Source of the DNA: Paenibacillus faecis
Lineage (GTDB): Bacteria; Bacillota; Bacilli; Paenibacillales; Paenibacillaceae
NCBI RefSeq assembly: GCF_008084145.1
Contig: NZ_VSDO01000006.1
Span: 343,190-407,189, forward strand
Reading direction: 5' to 3'
Length of the DNA stretch: 64,000 bases
Position numbers and translations under genes: made by a program. The notes beneath the pieces are model-generated. The model saw nothing but the letters and a program-made list of their open reading frames with translations. It was not told the DNA's origin and did not search any database. Shown here one piece after another: positions 33,528 to 43,141 of the stretch. How positions within the stretch are numbered: the first letter of the stretch is position 1; the number at the start of each line of letters is the position of its first letter.

Positions 33528-34532
33528 TTAATAAGGAACCTTGAACATGTAACGTCTTGTTTCCAGCGCGTGTCCCGTTGCGGCCGCAAGCTCGACGGCG
33601 TAAACGCGAAGGACAAAGTTCAGCAGCAGCGGCGCAAGATATCCTTTCAGTTCTTCATCGATTCCGCTCATGTCGAATTCCTTGGCATCCAGAATCAACA
33701 GCTTCTCGCCATGCTCTTTAAGGAATTTATGCGCTCTTTCTTCCATCGGACGGGTTTCGTCCAGCCCTTTCAACAGGATAAACGGTACGTCCTTATCCAG
33801 AATTTCGAACGGTCCGTGGAAGAATTCACCGGCATGAATCGCATGGGAATGTTTCCACTGCATTTCCATCAGAATGCAAATCGCGAAGGAGTAGGCGATT
33901 CCGTAGTTTACTCCGCTTGCCATCGTGTAGATGACGGACTCATTTTTAAAAGCTTGGGCATAGGCTTTGGCGCTCTCCAAGGATTGCTCCTTCGCTTTCT
34001 TCAGCACTTGACCGAAGTTGTCCAAGCTGCTTAGCAGCTTCTCGTACTTCTTGTTCCCTTCCTTAACGGCCAACAGACCCATGGTCAAACGATACAATAC
34101 CGCATAGTTGGCGATTTCCGGATGCGGGTCCAGTTGTCCCGGCGGCGCCCAGCTGTAATTTACAATAAAGTCGGACTCTTCGGCCAAGGGAGCGGTCTCA
34201 ACATACATCAGCGAAACGGTAAGCGCTCCTTTTCCTTTGGCAAATTTGGCCGCTTCGGTCGTTTCCGGTGTTTTTCCCTTGTGGGAACAAAGGATAACCA
34301 ATGAATCGGAACCCAACGTCGCGGGATTGCGGTAAATAAATTCGTTGGAGTTGTATACTTCCGCCGTGATTTGGGTCGATTCCCGGTCAATAAAGTATTT
34401 GCTCGGATACATCAAAGCGGAGGACCCGCCGCAAGCCACCAGAAATACCCGGCGGATTTCTCTTTCTTTGTAGGCCTCAATGATTTGATTCACTTGCTCC
34501 TGCGCTGTAGTCAATACATTTGCTACGCTCAT
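33528..34532 (-). CDS. frlB: SIS-domain fructosamine-6-phosphate deglycase, FrlB-like
   Basis: 334 residues with two SIS domains (VACGGSSALMYPSKYF and ILCSHKGKTPETTEAAKFA). Glu223 and His239 (EMQWKHSH and GEFFHGPFE) are 16 residues apart. This matches, from memory, the Glu/His pair of the related deglycase FraB. The family cleaves 6-phospho-fructosamines into glucose 6-phosphate and a free amino acid. It is a single-gene unit whose promoter has the same operator as the PfkB gene at 44147, tying it to the regulon. The amino acid released is not shown by sequence. Confidence 0.88.
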   Translation of the reverse strand: MSVANVLTTAQEQVNQIIEAYKEREIRRVFLVACGGSSALMYPSKYFIDRESTQITAEVYNSNEFIYRNPATLGSDSLVILCSHKGKTPETTEAAKFAKGKGALTVSLMYVETAPLAEESDFIVNYSWAPPGQLDPHPEIANYAVLYRLTMGLLAVKEGNKKYEKLLSSLDNFGQVLKKAKEQSLESAKAYAQAFKNESVIYTMASGVNYGIAYSFAICILMEMQWKHSHAIHAGEFFHGPFEILDKDVPFILLKGLDETRPMEERAHKFLKEHGEKLLILDAKEFDMSGIDEELKGYLAPLLLNFVLRVYAVELAAATGHALETRRYMFKVPY

Positions 34533-34553
34533 GATCTCGCCTCCATGGTTTAG

Positions 34554-34606
34554 TTGTTATATGTTGTATTATATATACTTATACAATTTATCGCATACAA
34601 TGTCAA
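34554..34606 (-). promoter_or_regulatory. Promoter and operator of the deglycase gene
   Basis: TTGACA (34601-34606) and TATAAG (34578-34583) are 17 bases apart on the minus strand. A 23-bp imperfect palindrome with TTGTAT and ATACAA ends (34564-34586) covers the -10. The adjoining 20-mer TTGTTATATGTTGTATTATA (34554-34573) recurs at 44985 with one change. Confidence 0.8.
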
Positions 34607-34610
34607 CTTT

Positions 34611-36029
34611 TTATTCCGTTTTTCTCTCTCCAGCTATCCCGGGACTTGTCATTCGATAGGGATCCAGGATCGTTTCCAGCTGTTTTTGGTCGATTAAATG
34701 GTGGGCGAGCAACAGCTCGCGCACCGTTTTTCCCGAGTTTATCGCTTCCTTGACGATTCGGGACGATGTCTCATAGCCGATATAAGGATTCAGCGCGGTA
34801 ATCAGGCCGGTGCTTGAATTCACATGGTTGCTGCAGCGTTCCTCGTTGGCCGTTATTCCCTCAAGGCAGTGGGTCTTAAATACGCCGAAGGCGTTTTTCA
34901 TAATGTCCAGCGATTGCAGCAAATTAAAAACAAGCACCGGCTCCATCACGTTAAGCTCCAACTGGCCGGCTTCGGAGGCCAGGCAGATCGTAAGATCGTT
35001 GCCAAAGACCTGAAATGCCACCTGGTTGATGACCTCGCACATCACGGGATTTATTTTCCCGGGCATGATCGAGGAACCCGGCTGACGGGGCGGCAGATGA
35101 ATCTCGCCAAAACCCGAGCTCGGTCCCGAAGCCATGAGGCGCAAGTCATTGCAGATTTTAGACATGTTCAGCATGCAGATTTTTAGCGCGGCGGACAATT
35201 CCGTGAATCTGTCCGTATTTTGAGTCGCATCCGGCATATGCTCCGCAAGACGGAGCGGCAAACCGCTAATCTTGCCCAGCGCTTCGACTACCCGCTCGAT
35301 ATACCTCGGATCCGCGTTGAGACCGGTACCTACCGCAGTCGCCCCCATGTTAATCGTCAGCAAATGCTCCCTAGCGCGTGCAATTCGCCCGATATCCCGG
35401 GATAATACTCTGGCGTAAGCCCCAAACTCTTGGCCTAACCGGATCGGCACCGCATCTTGAAGGTGGGTCCGCCCCATTTTGATCACGGCATCGAATTCCT
35501 CGGCCTTGGCATGAAACACCGCAGACATGGATTCCATCTCGCTTAATAGATCCTCCATTAAACCAAGTATCGCGATTTGCGAAGCCGTCGGAAAACAGTC
35601 ATTGGTAGATTGCGACATATTGACATGCGTATTGGGGCTTACCCGGGTATAATCCCCTTTGACTCCACCGAGAAGCTCAATCGCCCGATTGGCCAGCACC
35701 TCATTGGCATTCATGTTTATCGAAGTTCCCGCTCCTCCTTGAATCGGATCGACGACAAACTGGTCGTGGAAGCGGCCTGCCCGGATCTCCCCGGCAGCCT
35801 GCTCGATGGCCGCGCCTATTTCGGGCTTCAGCCTTCCCGTCTCGCGATTTGCCTTCGCGGCGGCTTCTTTCACCATGGCCAGGGCACAGATCAACCGTTC
35901 ATGAATGCGGTAACCTGTGATAGGGAAATTTTCCACGGAACGCATCGTCTGAATTCCATAATAGGCATCAAGGGGCACCTGTTTCTCTCCCAAAAAATCC
36001 TTCTCAATTCTATGTGATTCCGGCAGCAT
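34611..36029 (-). CDS. aspA: Aspartate ammonia-lyase
   Basis: 472 residues with the superfamily signature SSIMPGKINPVMCE and the conserved segments GAGTSINMNANEV and MSQSTNDCFPTA. It is close in length and sequence to aspartases. The reaction is L-aspartate to fumarate plus ammonia in the cytoplasm. It overlaps the malic enzyme gene by 20 bases and ends the main operon of the fructosamine regulon. An aspartase here suggests that the amino acid freed by the deglycase is aspartate (inference). Confidence 0.92.
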   Translation of the reverse strand: MLPESHRIEKDFLGEKQVPLDAYYGIQTMRSVENFPITGYRIHERLICALAMVKEAAAKANRETGRLKPEIGAAIEQAAGEIRAGRFHDQFVVDPIQGGAGTSINMNANEVLANRAIELLGGVKGDYTRVSPNTHVNMSQSTNDCFPTASQIAILGLMEDLLSEMESMSAVFHAKAEEFDAVIKMGRTHLQDAVPIRLGQEFGAYARVLSRDIGRIARAREHLLTINMGATAVGTGLNADPRYIERVVEALGKISGLPLRLAEHMPDATQNTDRFTELSAALKICMLNMSKICNDLRLMASGPSSGFGEIHLPPRQPGSSIMPGKINPVMCEVINQVAFQVFGNDLTICLASEAGQLELNVMEPVLVFNLLQSLDIMKNAFGVFKTHCLEGITANEERCSNHVNSSTGLITALNPYIGYETSSRIVKEAINSGKTVRELLLAHHLIDQKQLETILDPYRMTSPGIAGERKTE

Positions 36030-37461
36030 GAACCCTCTCTCCTTCCTCCGGCAGCGATGCGCTAAAATCGGAAGGGATCCTCTTGGCCACGCCCGTTCTG
36101 AGCGCAGCCCGGATTACGGCTTCCCTGACCTTAACGACGACCCTCTCGTTAAAAATGCTCGGCACGATGTATCGTTCATTCAACTCGGATTCGCATATGA
36201 CATCCGCAATCGCTTTGGCCGCCTCCAGTTTCATGGCTTCGTTGATCAGACTCGCTCCACAATCCAGCGCACCGCGAAAAACGCCGGGAAAGACCAGCAC
36301 ATTGTTGATTTGATTCGGATAGTCGCTGCGTCCGGTTGCAAAAATCCGCACATGCGGCATCGCTTCTTCAGGGGAAATTTCCGGCTCGGGATTGGCCATG
36401 GCGAAGACGATCGGATTCTCGGCCATAGCTTGGATATGGGAAACCGACAACACGCCGGCCCGGGAAACACCGATAAACACATCCACCCCTTCTATCACGT
36501 CCGATAGCTGACCCGTCCGATCACCCACCTGAGGCTGATTCGCCAGCCAGCTCCACATCGGATGCGCATAGCTGCCGCCGCGGACGATCGCTCCGCTCCG
36601 GTCCACGGGGATCAGATGCTTGACACCGGCGGTAATCAGCATTTTGCAGATGGATACGCCGGCAGCGCCGACGCCGTTCACGACGACCTTTATCTCTTCC
36701 ATCCGCTTTCCGATCACCTTCAGGGCATTCATTAAACCGCCGATCACCACAATGGCCGTGCCGTGCTGATCATCGTGAAAAACCGGGATGTCCAGCTCTT
36801 CCTGAAGTCTGCGCTCGATCTCAAAACAGCGCGGCGAACTGATATCCTCCAGGTTGATACCGCCAAAAATAGGACTTATCGCCTTGACCGTACGGATAAT
36901 CTCCTCCGTATCCTTCGTATCCAAACAAATCGGAAAAGCATCCACGTTCGCAAGCTGTTTGAAAAGCATGGACTTGCCCTCCATCACGGGAGCCGCGGCA
37001 CTAGGCCCGATATCTCCCAACCCCAGCACCGCGGTGCCGTCGGTCACGACCGCCACTGTATTCCTCTTCAACGTCAGGGAATACGCCCTTTGGGGATCTT
37101 GAGCTATCGCGGCACATACTCTGGCTACGCCCGGTGTGTAGACCCGGGATAAATCCATAGTGGTCTTGATCTGCATGGTGGGCTGAATGGAAATTTTCCC
37201 GCCCAGATGGGCCACAAAGACGCGATCGGAAACCTCAACGATCCGGATCCCGTTCAACAATTCCAGTTCTTTCAAGATCCCTTCGTAACCATCCCGTTCC
37301 AGTTGAATGTCAACATCGCGGATGGAGGTACCGATATCCGAGCGAATCGTCTCCACGGACACGATATCACCGCCGAACCGGTTGACGATCTCCGCCACAT
37401 CGCCGAAGCCGACTTTGGCGTGCAGCAGTTCCAATCGAAGCCTCAGATTTTCATATCCCAT
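36010..37461 (-). CDS. NAD-dependent malic enzyme with N-terminal ACT-like domain
   Basis: 483 residues. An N-terminal ACT-like region (about 1-80) precedes the malic domain (YTPGVARVCAAIAQDP, DGTAVLGLGDIGP, VFHDDQHGTAIV). The NAD-binding domain follows (VVNGVGAAGVSICKMLI). It decarboxylates malate to pyruvate. With aspartase upstream in metabolism and a fumarase encoded elsewhere, it would carry aspartate carbon to pyruvate. It lies between the MFS carrier and aspA genes in one operon. Confidence 0.92.
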   Translation of the reverse strand: MGYENLRLRLELLHAKVGFGDVAEIVNRFGGDIVSVETIRSDIGTSIRDVDIQLERDGYEGILKELELLNGIRIVEVSDRVFVAHLGGKISIQPTMQIKTTMDLSRVYTPGVARVCAAIAQDPQRAYSLTLKRNTVAVVTDGTAVLGLGDIGPSAAAPVMEGKSMLFKQLANVDAFPICLDTKDTEEIIRTVKAISPIFGGINLEDISSPRCFEIERRLQEELDIPVFHDDQHGTAIVVIGGLMNALKVIGKRMEEIKVVVNGVGAAGVSICKMLITAGVKHLIPVDRSGAIVRGGSYAHPMWSWLANQPQVGDRTGQLSDVIEGVDVFIGVSRAGVLSVSHIQAMAENPIVFAMANPEPEISPEEAMPHVRIFATGRSDYPNQINNVLVFPGVFRGALDCGASLINEAMKLEAAKAIADVICESELNERYIVPSIFNERVVVKVREAVIRAALRTGVAKRIPSDFSASLPEEGERVHAAGIT

Positions 37462-37497
37462 TCGCCTCTCCCCTATCCCAGAGATCTGCTAATATTA

Positions 37498-38700
37498 TTA
37501 GGTTGAATTGTTCAGCTTTTTGGGCTTGAAACGGCCAAGCATGGAAAAGCCCGCGGCCCCCAGCAAACTGAGCGCCGCCGCTCCTCCGAACAGAAGAGGA
37601 TAACCGCCCGCTTCAATGACGAAGCCGCCGATATTGCTGGCCACAATGCCCGCAATATTCGTGTACACCACGATAAATAAGGAATGGGCCGTCGTCTTGG
37701 TGTGCGTCGGACTGTTATCGTAGGCATAGTTAATACCGGTTGCCAGGAATAGGGCATAAGTTACACCCGATAGAATCTGATTGAACATAAGCACCTCAAA
37801 CCCGGGCTCCAGTGCGAGGATATACCATCGAAGCGCTCCCGCCGCCGAGACGAAGGTAAGCGTCCTGACATACCCCAATTTGCCGATGATGTAGCCGGAG
37901 AATAAGAAAACGGGAATTTCAGCGATAGAGGAAACCGTATAAAGCATGCCGATTTTGCCGGAAGCTTCGCCTCCAAAATGACTGATATACACGGAATAAA
38001 ACGCATTGTTTAACTGCGGACCGATCGCCGCAAGGAAAACCGGGATAAGAAATAAGGAGAAGCTTCCTACTTTTAATAAAGGAATCATTTCCTTATAGAT
38101 CCTTTTGCGCGGAACTTGTCCACTCTCCACTCCCGCTTTCTTCCCGTCCCTTTTTTCCGGCTTCAGAAAGAAACTGAGTAAACACATGATCATCATAAAG
38201 AAAAGATAGACCGGGAAGAGCAGCGCCAGGCCAAACCGGTCGTACAGCATCCCGAATACCGTAACGCAGAGGCCGAAGCTTACGGAACCCAACACCCGTA
38301 TGGCCCCATAACTCAGCGCGTTTTTCTTCGCATGCCTGACGGTGACGGCGTCGACCACAGGCTGTGTGGCGGATGCGAATACCGCCAACACAACCGATAT
38401 GGCTACATAAACAGCGAAGCTGTGATCGGCCAAACGGTACATGAACATGATCCAGGGGGTGATCCCCATGCTTAGGATCAGGACTGGTCTCTCAATCCCG
38501 TAATAATCGATCAGCATCCCCCAAACCGGCTGGGTCAGCAGCCCAACCAAAGGGCCGATCGAGAAAATAAAACCGATTTGCTGCGCGGATAACCCCTCCT
38601 CCGCGAACCAGTAGCTCAAGAAAGGGAGATAAGACGCATAGGCAATGTAAAAGAAGTAGTTGTACAGATGCATCGAATATTTCCGCAGCGCCTCCGACAT
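37498..38700 (-). CDS. MFS transporter, LacY/NHS-like
   Basis: 400 residues with about twelve hydrophobic segments. The N-terminus resembles the MFS_1_like group (YFFYIAYASYLPFLSYWFAEEGLS, then PLVGLLTQPVWGMLIDYYG), which includes sugar and nucleoside symporters. It lies in the fructosamine operon next to a complete amino-acid ABC importer, so it may take up a second substrate or export a product. Its substrate cannot be read from sequence. Confidence 0.87.
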   Translation of the reverse strand: MSEALRKYSMHLYNYFFYIAYASYLPFLSYWFAEEGLSAQQIGFIFSIGPLVGLLTQPVWGMLIDYYGIERPVLILSMGITPWIMFMYRLADHSFAVYVAISVVLAVFASATQPVVDAVTVRHAKKNALSYGAIRVLGSVSFGLCVTVFGMLYDRFGLALLFPVYLFFMMIMCLLSFFLKPEKRDGKKAGVESGQVPRKRIYKEMIPLLKVGSFSLFLIPVFLAAIGPQLNNAFYSVYISHFGGEASGKIGMLYTVSSIAEIPVFLFSGYIIGKLGYVRTLTFVSAAGALRWYILALEPGFEVLMFNQILSGVTYALFLATGINYAYDNSPTHTKTTAHSLFIVVYTNIAGIVASNIGGFVIEAGGYPLLFGGAAALSLLGAAGFSMLGRFKPKKLNNST

Positions 38701-38718
38701 ATAGATGCCTCCAAATTT

Positions 38719-39372
38719 TTAGCGGTACACCCGTTCCATCCTTTTGGCCAATAGGGAAAGCGGATAACAGATCAGGAAATACACGGCAAGCACCAGGGTA
38801 TACATCTGCGTAGCGATCGACAATCCTTCCATGAGCTCAACCCGCTCAATAACGAGCTGTACCGACTTCAGGAAATCCAGATTGCCGATCAGAACGGATA
38901 GTGAGGTCGATTGAATAAGATTGGACATCAGTCCGATGACGGAGGGAAGCATCCGCCGTATAGCTTGCGGCAATATTACATAACGCATCGTCTGAGCGGA
39001 ACTTAGCCCGATCGCCAGCCCCGCCTCCGTTTGCGTGGGAGGTATGGATTGAATGGCCCCGCGCACCGCAACGGAAATATTGGCGCTGCTCCATAGGCTG
39101 AGTGCGATCATCGCGGAAATGTAACTGTTGACTTGAATGCCCATTTCCGGCAGGAGAAAGAACACAAGGAACAACGTAATCACGATCGGCAGACCGCGAA
39201 ATAACTCCGCGTATCCCTTCATGATCCTGACGACAACTTTGGAATTTGCGGTCTGCAGCACACCGACGATCATACCGAGCAGCAAGGCAATACCGAGGCA
39301 GCTGAGGCTTAATAAGATCGTATTAATCAACCCGTCGAGGAGAAAGTTTAAATTTTTCGATAATACTTCCAT
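38719..39372 (-). CDS. Polar amino acid ABC transporter permease (1)
   Basis: 217 residues with the HisM/GlnP-type pattern INTILLSLSCLGIALLLG and the EAA loop (TEAGLAIGLSSAQTMRYVILPQAI). It forms a heterodimer with the permease encoded just upstream. The two genes overlap by 50 bases, unusually long. Belongs to the ABC importer of the fructosamine operon. Confidence 0.92.
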   Translation of the reverse strand: MEVLSKNLNFLLDGLINTILLSLSCLGIALLLGMIVGVLQTANSKVVVRIMKGYAELFRGLPIVITLFLVFFLLPEMGIQVNSYISAMIALSLWSSANISVAVRGAIQSIPPTQTEAGLAIGLSSAQTMRYVILPQAIRRMLPSVIGLMSNLIQSTSLSVLIGNLDFLKSVQLVIERVELMEGLSIATQMYTLVLAVYFLICYPLSLLAKRMERVYR

Positions 39373-40048
39373 TTAGCCCCCTGCCTTTCTTTGCTTTTTT
39401 GTAATCCAGCTTGCGCTCGATCCGCCCGAACAAATACGAGGTGCCCCAAACCAGCAGGAGATAGATAACCGCTATTGTAATCAGCATTTCATAGGTTTTA
39501 AAATCATAGGCGATCCGATCCATCGCCGCAAAAGTCAGCTCCGCAACGCCAATACTTGTCATATAGGCGGAGTTTTTAATCACCGAAACAGCGGTGTTGC
39601 TGAAAGCGGGAAAGCTGATCCGAAAGCCCAACGGGACGATAATATGACGCACGATCTGCCAGGTGCTTAGTCCGAGCGACTGACCGGATTCAATCAACGC
39701 ATGCGGTACGGCGTCGGTTCCTCCGCGAAAGTTCTCCGCCGCAAACGCCCCGCCCCACAAAGACAGGGCGATGATGCCTACCGCAACCGCAGACAGCTTC
39801 ACTCCGAAAGCCGGCAGGCCGAAATACAGGAAGAAGACGTGCACCAATAACGGAGTGTTCCGGATCACGTCCACATAGACGCCGATCACTTGGGAGAGAA
39901 CCGGTATTTTCAAGGTGCGGACAACGGCGCCGCTCATTCCTATAACCAGCGATAAGGCGATGCTTATCACGCTGATAAAAAGGGTCATTTTGAGTCCCGT
40001 AAGCAAGAGCGGCAATGCATCGATGATATAGCCGAAATCAAAACTCAT
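39323..40048 (-). CDS. Polar amino acid ABC transporter permease (2)
   Basis: 241 residues: LLLTGLKMTLFISVISIALSLVIG, YVDVIRNTPLLVHVFFLYFG and the EAA loop ALIESGQSLGLSTWQIVRHI. These are the features of PAAT-family permeases. The protein partners the permease that follows and the ATPase and lipoprotein before it. The C-terminal tail (SIIEKFKLSPRRVD) is encoded within the start of the next gene. Confidence 0.92.
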   Translation of the reverse strand: MSFDFGYIIDALPLLLTGLKMTLFISVISIALSLVIGMSGAVVRTLKIPVLSQVIGVYVDVIRNTPLLVHVFFLYFGLPAFGVKLSAVAVGIIALSLWGGAFAAENFRGGTDAVPHALIESGQSLGLSTWQIVRHIIVPLGFRISFPAFSNTAVSVIKNSAYMTSIGVAELTFAAMDRIAYDFKTYEMLITIAVIYLLLVWGTSYLFGRIERKLDYKKAKKGRGLNGSIIEKFKLSPRRVD

Positions 40049-40075
40049 GCCTCAGCACCTCCTCATGGTGTCATC

Positions 40076-40816
40076 TTACATGGCATTTTTAAGAAATTGC
40101 CGGGTTCGTTCTTCCTGCGGGTTGCCAAACACCTGCTCCGGCGGTCCTTGTTCCACGATCACGCCTTGGTCCATAAAGATAATCCGATCGCCGACATCGC
40201 GGCCGAAGCCCATTTCATGTGTGACGATCAGCATCGTTGTGCCCCGGGCGGCCAAGTCCTTCATAACATCCAGCACATCGCGTACCCGTTCCGGATCCAG
40301 CGCAGACGTCACTTCATCGAACAGAAGCACTTCGGGATTCATGACTAGCGACCTTGCGATCGCTACGCGTTGCTGCTGGCCTCCGGAGAGCTGTGCGGGA
40401 TAACTGTTCGCTTTATCCAGAAGTCCGACTTGATCGAGCAGTTCGCTGGCCTGGGGCAGCACTTCGCTCTTGGCCCGTTTTTGCACCTTCATCGGAGCAA
40501 GCAGCAGGTTTTCCATGACCGTCAGGTGAGGAAAAAGATTGTAGCTTTGAAAAACCATGCCGATCCTTTGCCGGACTTTTTGCAGGGAAGACGGGGTGTA
40601 ATCGATTTTTTGGTCGTCGATGTAGATCTCCCCGTCGTTTATGCTCTCCAAACCGTTAATGCAGCGCAGCAGCGTACTTTTGCCCGAGCCGCTCGGCCCG
40701 ATAATCACGATCACTTCCTGGGAATGGACGTCGATATCGACACCGCGAAGAATGAGGTTATCTCCATACTGTTTCTTCAGATTACGGATGGATAATTTCG
40801 GTTGCTTCGTTTCCAT
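40076..40816 (-). CDS. Polar amino acid ABC transporter ATPase, GlnQ-like
   Basis: 246 residues with Walker [10 protein letters not shown], the signature [15 protein letters not shown], Walker [13 protein letters not shown], and the switch His in IVTHEMGF. It energises the importer whose permeases follow. Typical length and motifs for the GlnQ/HisP group. Confidence 0.95.
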   Translation of the reverse strand: METKQPKLSIRNLKKQYGDNLILRGVDIDVHSQEVIVIIGPSGSGKSTLLRCINGLESINDGEIYIDDQKIDYTPSSLQKVRQRIGMVFQSYNLFPHLTVMENLLLAPMKVQKRAKSEVLPQASELLDQVGLLDKANSYPAQLSGGQQQRVAIARSLVMNPEVLLFDEVTSALDPERVRDVLDVMKDLAARGTTMLIVTHEMGFGRDVGDRIIFMDQGVIVEQGPPEQVFGNPQEERTRQFLKNAM

Positions 40817-40845
40817 GCTGTCCCCTCCCTGATTTTGTGCTGGCG

Positions 40846-41748
40846 TTATGGTCTCGGGATCATTTGCATCGGATCCAAATCGCCGGCTTTCGGCATATAT
40901 TCTTCAATCAGCGATTTAAAATAGTCCTCTTGTCTCATCTGCTCAAGCGAGTCGTTCACCAGTTTCAGCATGGCCGCGTCGCCTTTACGGACGCCGATCG
41001 CCATCGGCGCAAAGGCCACCTGCTCCCCTACAATCGTGTAGTCCGTGGATGTTTTTACGAATTCGGACATGAGCACGGCATCATGGAACATCGCGTCGGC
41101 CCGGCCATCCTTTAATGCGCGGAACGCATCGGCATTGCTCTCAATCTTGATCTGCTCGGCCGTCGGCACATTTTCATCAAGATAGGTCGACCCTGTGGAT
41201 CCCTTGATGACGATGACCTTCTTGCCCGCAAGATCGGAAATCGCGTTAATGCCGCTGTCCTTCTTGACGACCGTAACGACACCGCCGTCAAAAAATGTCG
41301 TTGAGAAGTCAAGCTGCTTCTTGCGTTCCTCGGTTACCCCCAAGGTGGCGGCGATAAAGTCGATTTTGTTGGAATCCAGATAAGGTATCCGGTTTGTGGC
41401 GTTAACCGGGACGAATTCAACCGCATTTTTATCACCAAAAGCGTATTCGGCCATTTTTTGGACCACGCCGATTTCATAACCCGCGTTCTTACCGGTCTCG
41501 TCCAAATAACCCAGCGGAGGATAGTCGACTTTGACGCCAACGCGAAGCTTTCCGCGCTGTTTTACCGCCTCGGGCAAGTTTTCCGCCTGCGCGGCGGACG
41601 CCGTATTGGCGGTTTTACCGTCCGCTCCTTTCGTACCGGAGCCGGCACCCGCTTCGTTCTTTCCGCATCCGGACAGCACAACCGCCATACTCAGCGAAAT
41701 CATCAGCACCCAATGGCCCACCAAGTTCTTGCGTCTTTTGTTCTTCAT
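40846..41748 (-). CDS. Family 3 solute-binding lipoprotein
   Basis: 300 residues with a signal peptide ending in the lipobox LSGC, then [30 protein letters not shown], typical of PAAT receptors. It is the receptor of the ABC importer in the fructosamine operon. If the regulon assignment is right, the ligand is a fructosyl-amino acid rather than a free amino acid. B. subtilis imports such compounds with a different, CUT1-like system, so this would be an alternative uptake route. Confidence 0.92.
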   Translation of the reverse strand: MKNKRRKNLVGHWVLMISLSMAVVLSGCGKNEAGAGSGTKGADGKTANTASAAQAENLPEAVKQRGKLRVGVKVDYPPLGYLDETGKNAGYEIGVVQKMAEYAFGDKNAVEFVPVNATNRIPYLDSNKIDFIAATLGVTEERKKQLDFSTTFFDGGVVTVVKKDSGINAISDLAGKKVIVIKGSTGSTYLDENVPTAEQIKIESNADAFRALKDGRADAMFHDAVLMSEFVKTSTDYTIVGEQVAFAPMAIGVRKGDAAMLKLVNDSLEQMRQEDYFKSLIEEYMPKAGDLDPMQMIPRP

Positions 41749-41817
41749 TTTCCATCCTCGCTTTCACTTTTGAGATTTTATTTGAAATGTAGGGTCTAAC
41801 TCATCCCGCGGCTTGTC

Positions 41818-42246
41818 CTACTCGCCGATGACTTGAATATAAACTTTCCGGCTCTTGGGACCGTCGAATTCGGCAAGATACACGTCCTGGGCGTCGCCGG
41901 CAATCATCCGGCCATTCTCCACGACGAACAAGCAGCTATTGCCCGAAAGCATCGACTTCAAGTGAGAAGGTGAATTGCTGCCGGTTGCTCCGTAGGAAGG
42001 CAGGAAGTGCGCATGCGCATAAGGGAAATCTTTCGGAACCAGTCGCTCCAGCAGTTCCTCAATATCCGTCTCCACACATTCAAGTCCTTCATTAATCATG
42101 ATCCCTGTCGTGGTATGCGCCGAGATCACGGCCGCGATCCCGTTTTGAACCCCGCATTCTTCAACAAAGCTGCGGATTGTATCGGTAATTTTGATCATTT
42201 GAAATTCGGCCGTCGAACGCAATACGATCGTTTTTAGTTTAACCAT
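41818..42246 (-). CDS. YjbQ family protein (UPF0047)
   Basis: 142 residues with VISAHTTTGIMINEG, AHFLPSYGATGSNSPSHLKSML and the closing VYIQVIGE, the hallmarks of YjbQ. The family has weak thiamine-phosphate-synthase-like activity in some members but no settled role. Its start overlaps the amidohydrolase stop by 13 bases, so it is translated with it. Its presence in a sugar-amine operon is unexplained. Confidence 0.88.
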   Translation of the reverse strand: MVKLKTIVLRSTAEFQMIKITDTIRSFVEECGVQNGIAAVISAHTTTGIMINEGLECVETDIEELLERLVPKDFPYAHAHFLPSYGATGSNSPSHLKSMLSGNSCLFVVENGRMIAGDAQDVYLAEFDGPKSRKVYIQVIGE

Positions 42247-43106
42247 GGCCGATCATTCCTCCTTTCGCCTAAAAAGACTTGTGCATTGCCGCCCAGTATT
42301 TTTTGCAGCGTTTTTGGCCTGAACTCCATCGCTTCCAGCGCCGGCAGCAGCCTTTTCGCCTTAAAGCGTGGGCTGTTCGTGCCGAACATGACCTTGTCGT
42401 TCAAATTCCGCTCGATCCAGAGGGGGCCCATGTTCGTTTTGAATACCTGCCGGTAAAAATCGAGGGCGTTATCCATGTGAAGAAGCGAAGTATCGGTAAA
42501 CACGTTCGGGTACTTCAACAGCAGCATGACGGTTTCGTGAACCCAAGGCCAGCCGAAGTGCGCCAGACAGATGCGCAGTTCCGGATAGGCTATGGCTACC
42601 TCTTCAAAGTTCACGGGCTGGGCATATTTCGCAGGCGCGTCCGGTTCCCAGCTCATGCCGGCATGAAACAGAATCGGCTTGTCGAACTCCAGGCATTTTT
42701 CGTAAATCGGCTTCAGTTTATCGTCACCCGGATAAAACTTCTGCTTGGACGGGTGGAGTTTCAACCCCTTTAAACCCAGTTCCCGGAAAGCGTAGTCAAG
42801 GACCTCTACAGCGTCATTCCGGTGCGGATCCACACTGGCAAATCCAATGAAACGATCCGGCGCCAAATCGACCAATTGCTTGACCTCTTCGTTGGATACG
42901 ATCCATCCGGCGCTCTGGGTGGTCAGATCCAGGGGCAGCAGAACCGACCGGCTGATATTCATGTAGTCCATCTCTTGCAGCACCGACTCAAGCGGGCTGG
43001 GAGACTGCTTGAAAATGCCGAACTCCTTCTTGCGGTAGTCCAAAACTTGCTTGTCGTCGCTGATCGCTTTGTGAAAAATAGGGTGTGTGTGTACATCGAT
43101 AATCAA
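42234..43106 (-). CDS. Amidohydrolase family protein (PF04909-like)
   Basis: 290 residues of a metal-dependent TIM barrel: His6 and His8 in DVHTH, His118 in LKLHPS, His148 in LFHAGMS, and His183 in LAHFGWPW. The conserved late Asp (usually GTD) is Asn244 in MFGTNSPRF, which may change metal binding or catalysis. Members hydrolyse amides and lactones or decarboxylate acids. It sits between a PfkB kinase and YjbQ in the fructosamine operon. Its substrate is unknown. Confidence 0.85.
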   Translation of the reverse strand: MIIDVHTHPIFHKAISDDKQVLDYRKKEFGIFKQSPSPLESVLQEMDYMNISRSVLLPLDLTTQSAGWIVSNEEVKQLVDLAPDRFIGFASVDPHRNDAVEVLDYAFRELGLKGLKLHPSKQKFYPGDDKLKPIYEKCLEFDKPILFHAGMSWEPDAPAKYAQPVNFEEVAIAYPELRICLAHFGWPWVHETVMLLLKYPNVFTDTSLLHMDNALDFYRQVFKTNMGPLWIERNLNDKVMFGTNSPRFKAKRLLPALEAMEFRPKTLQKILGGNAQVFLGERRNDRPWLN

Positions 43107-43141
43107 TTTATCATCCGCCTTTCCGCCTGTCCGGCTGTTTT

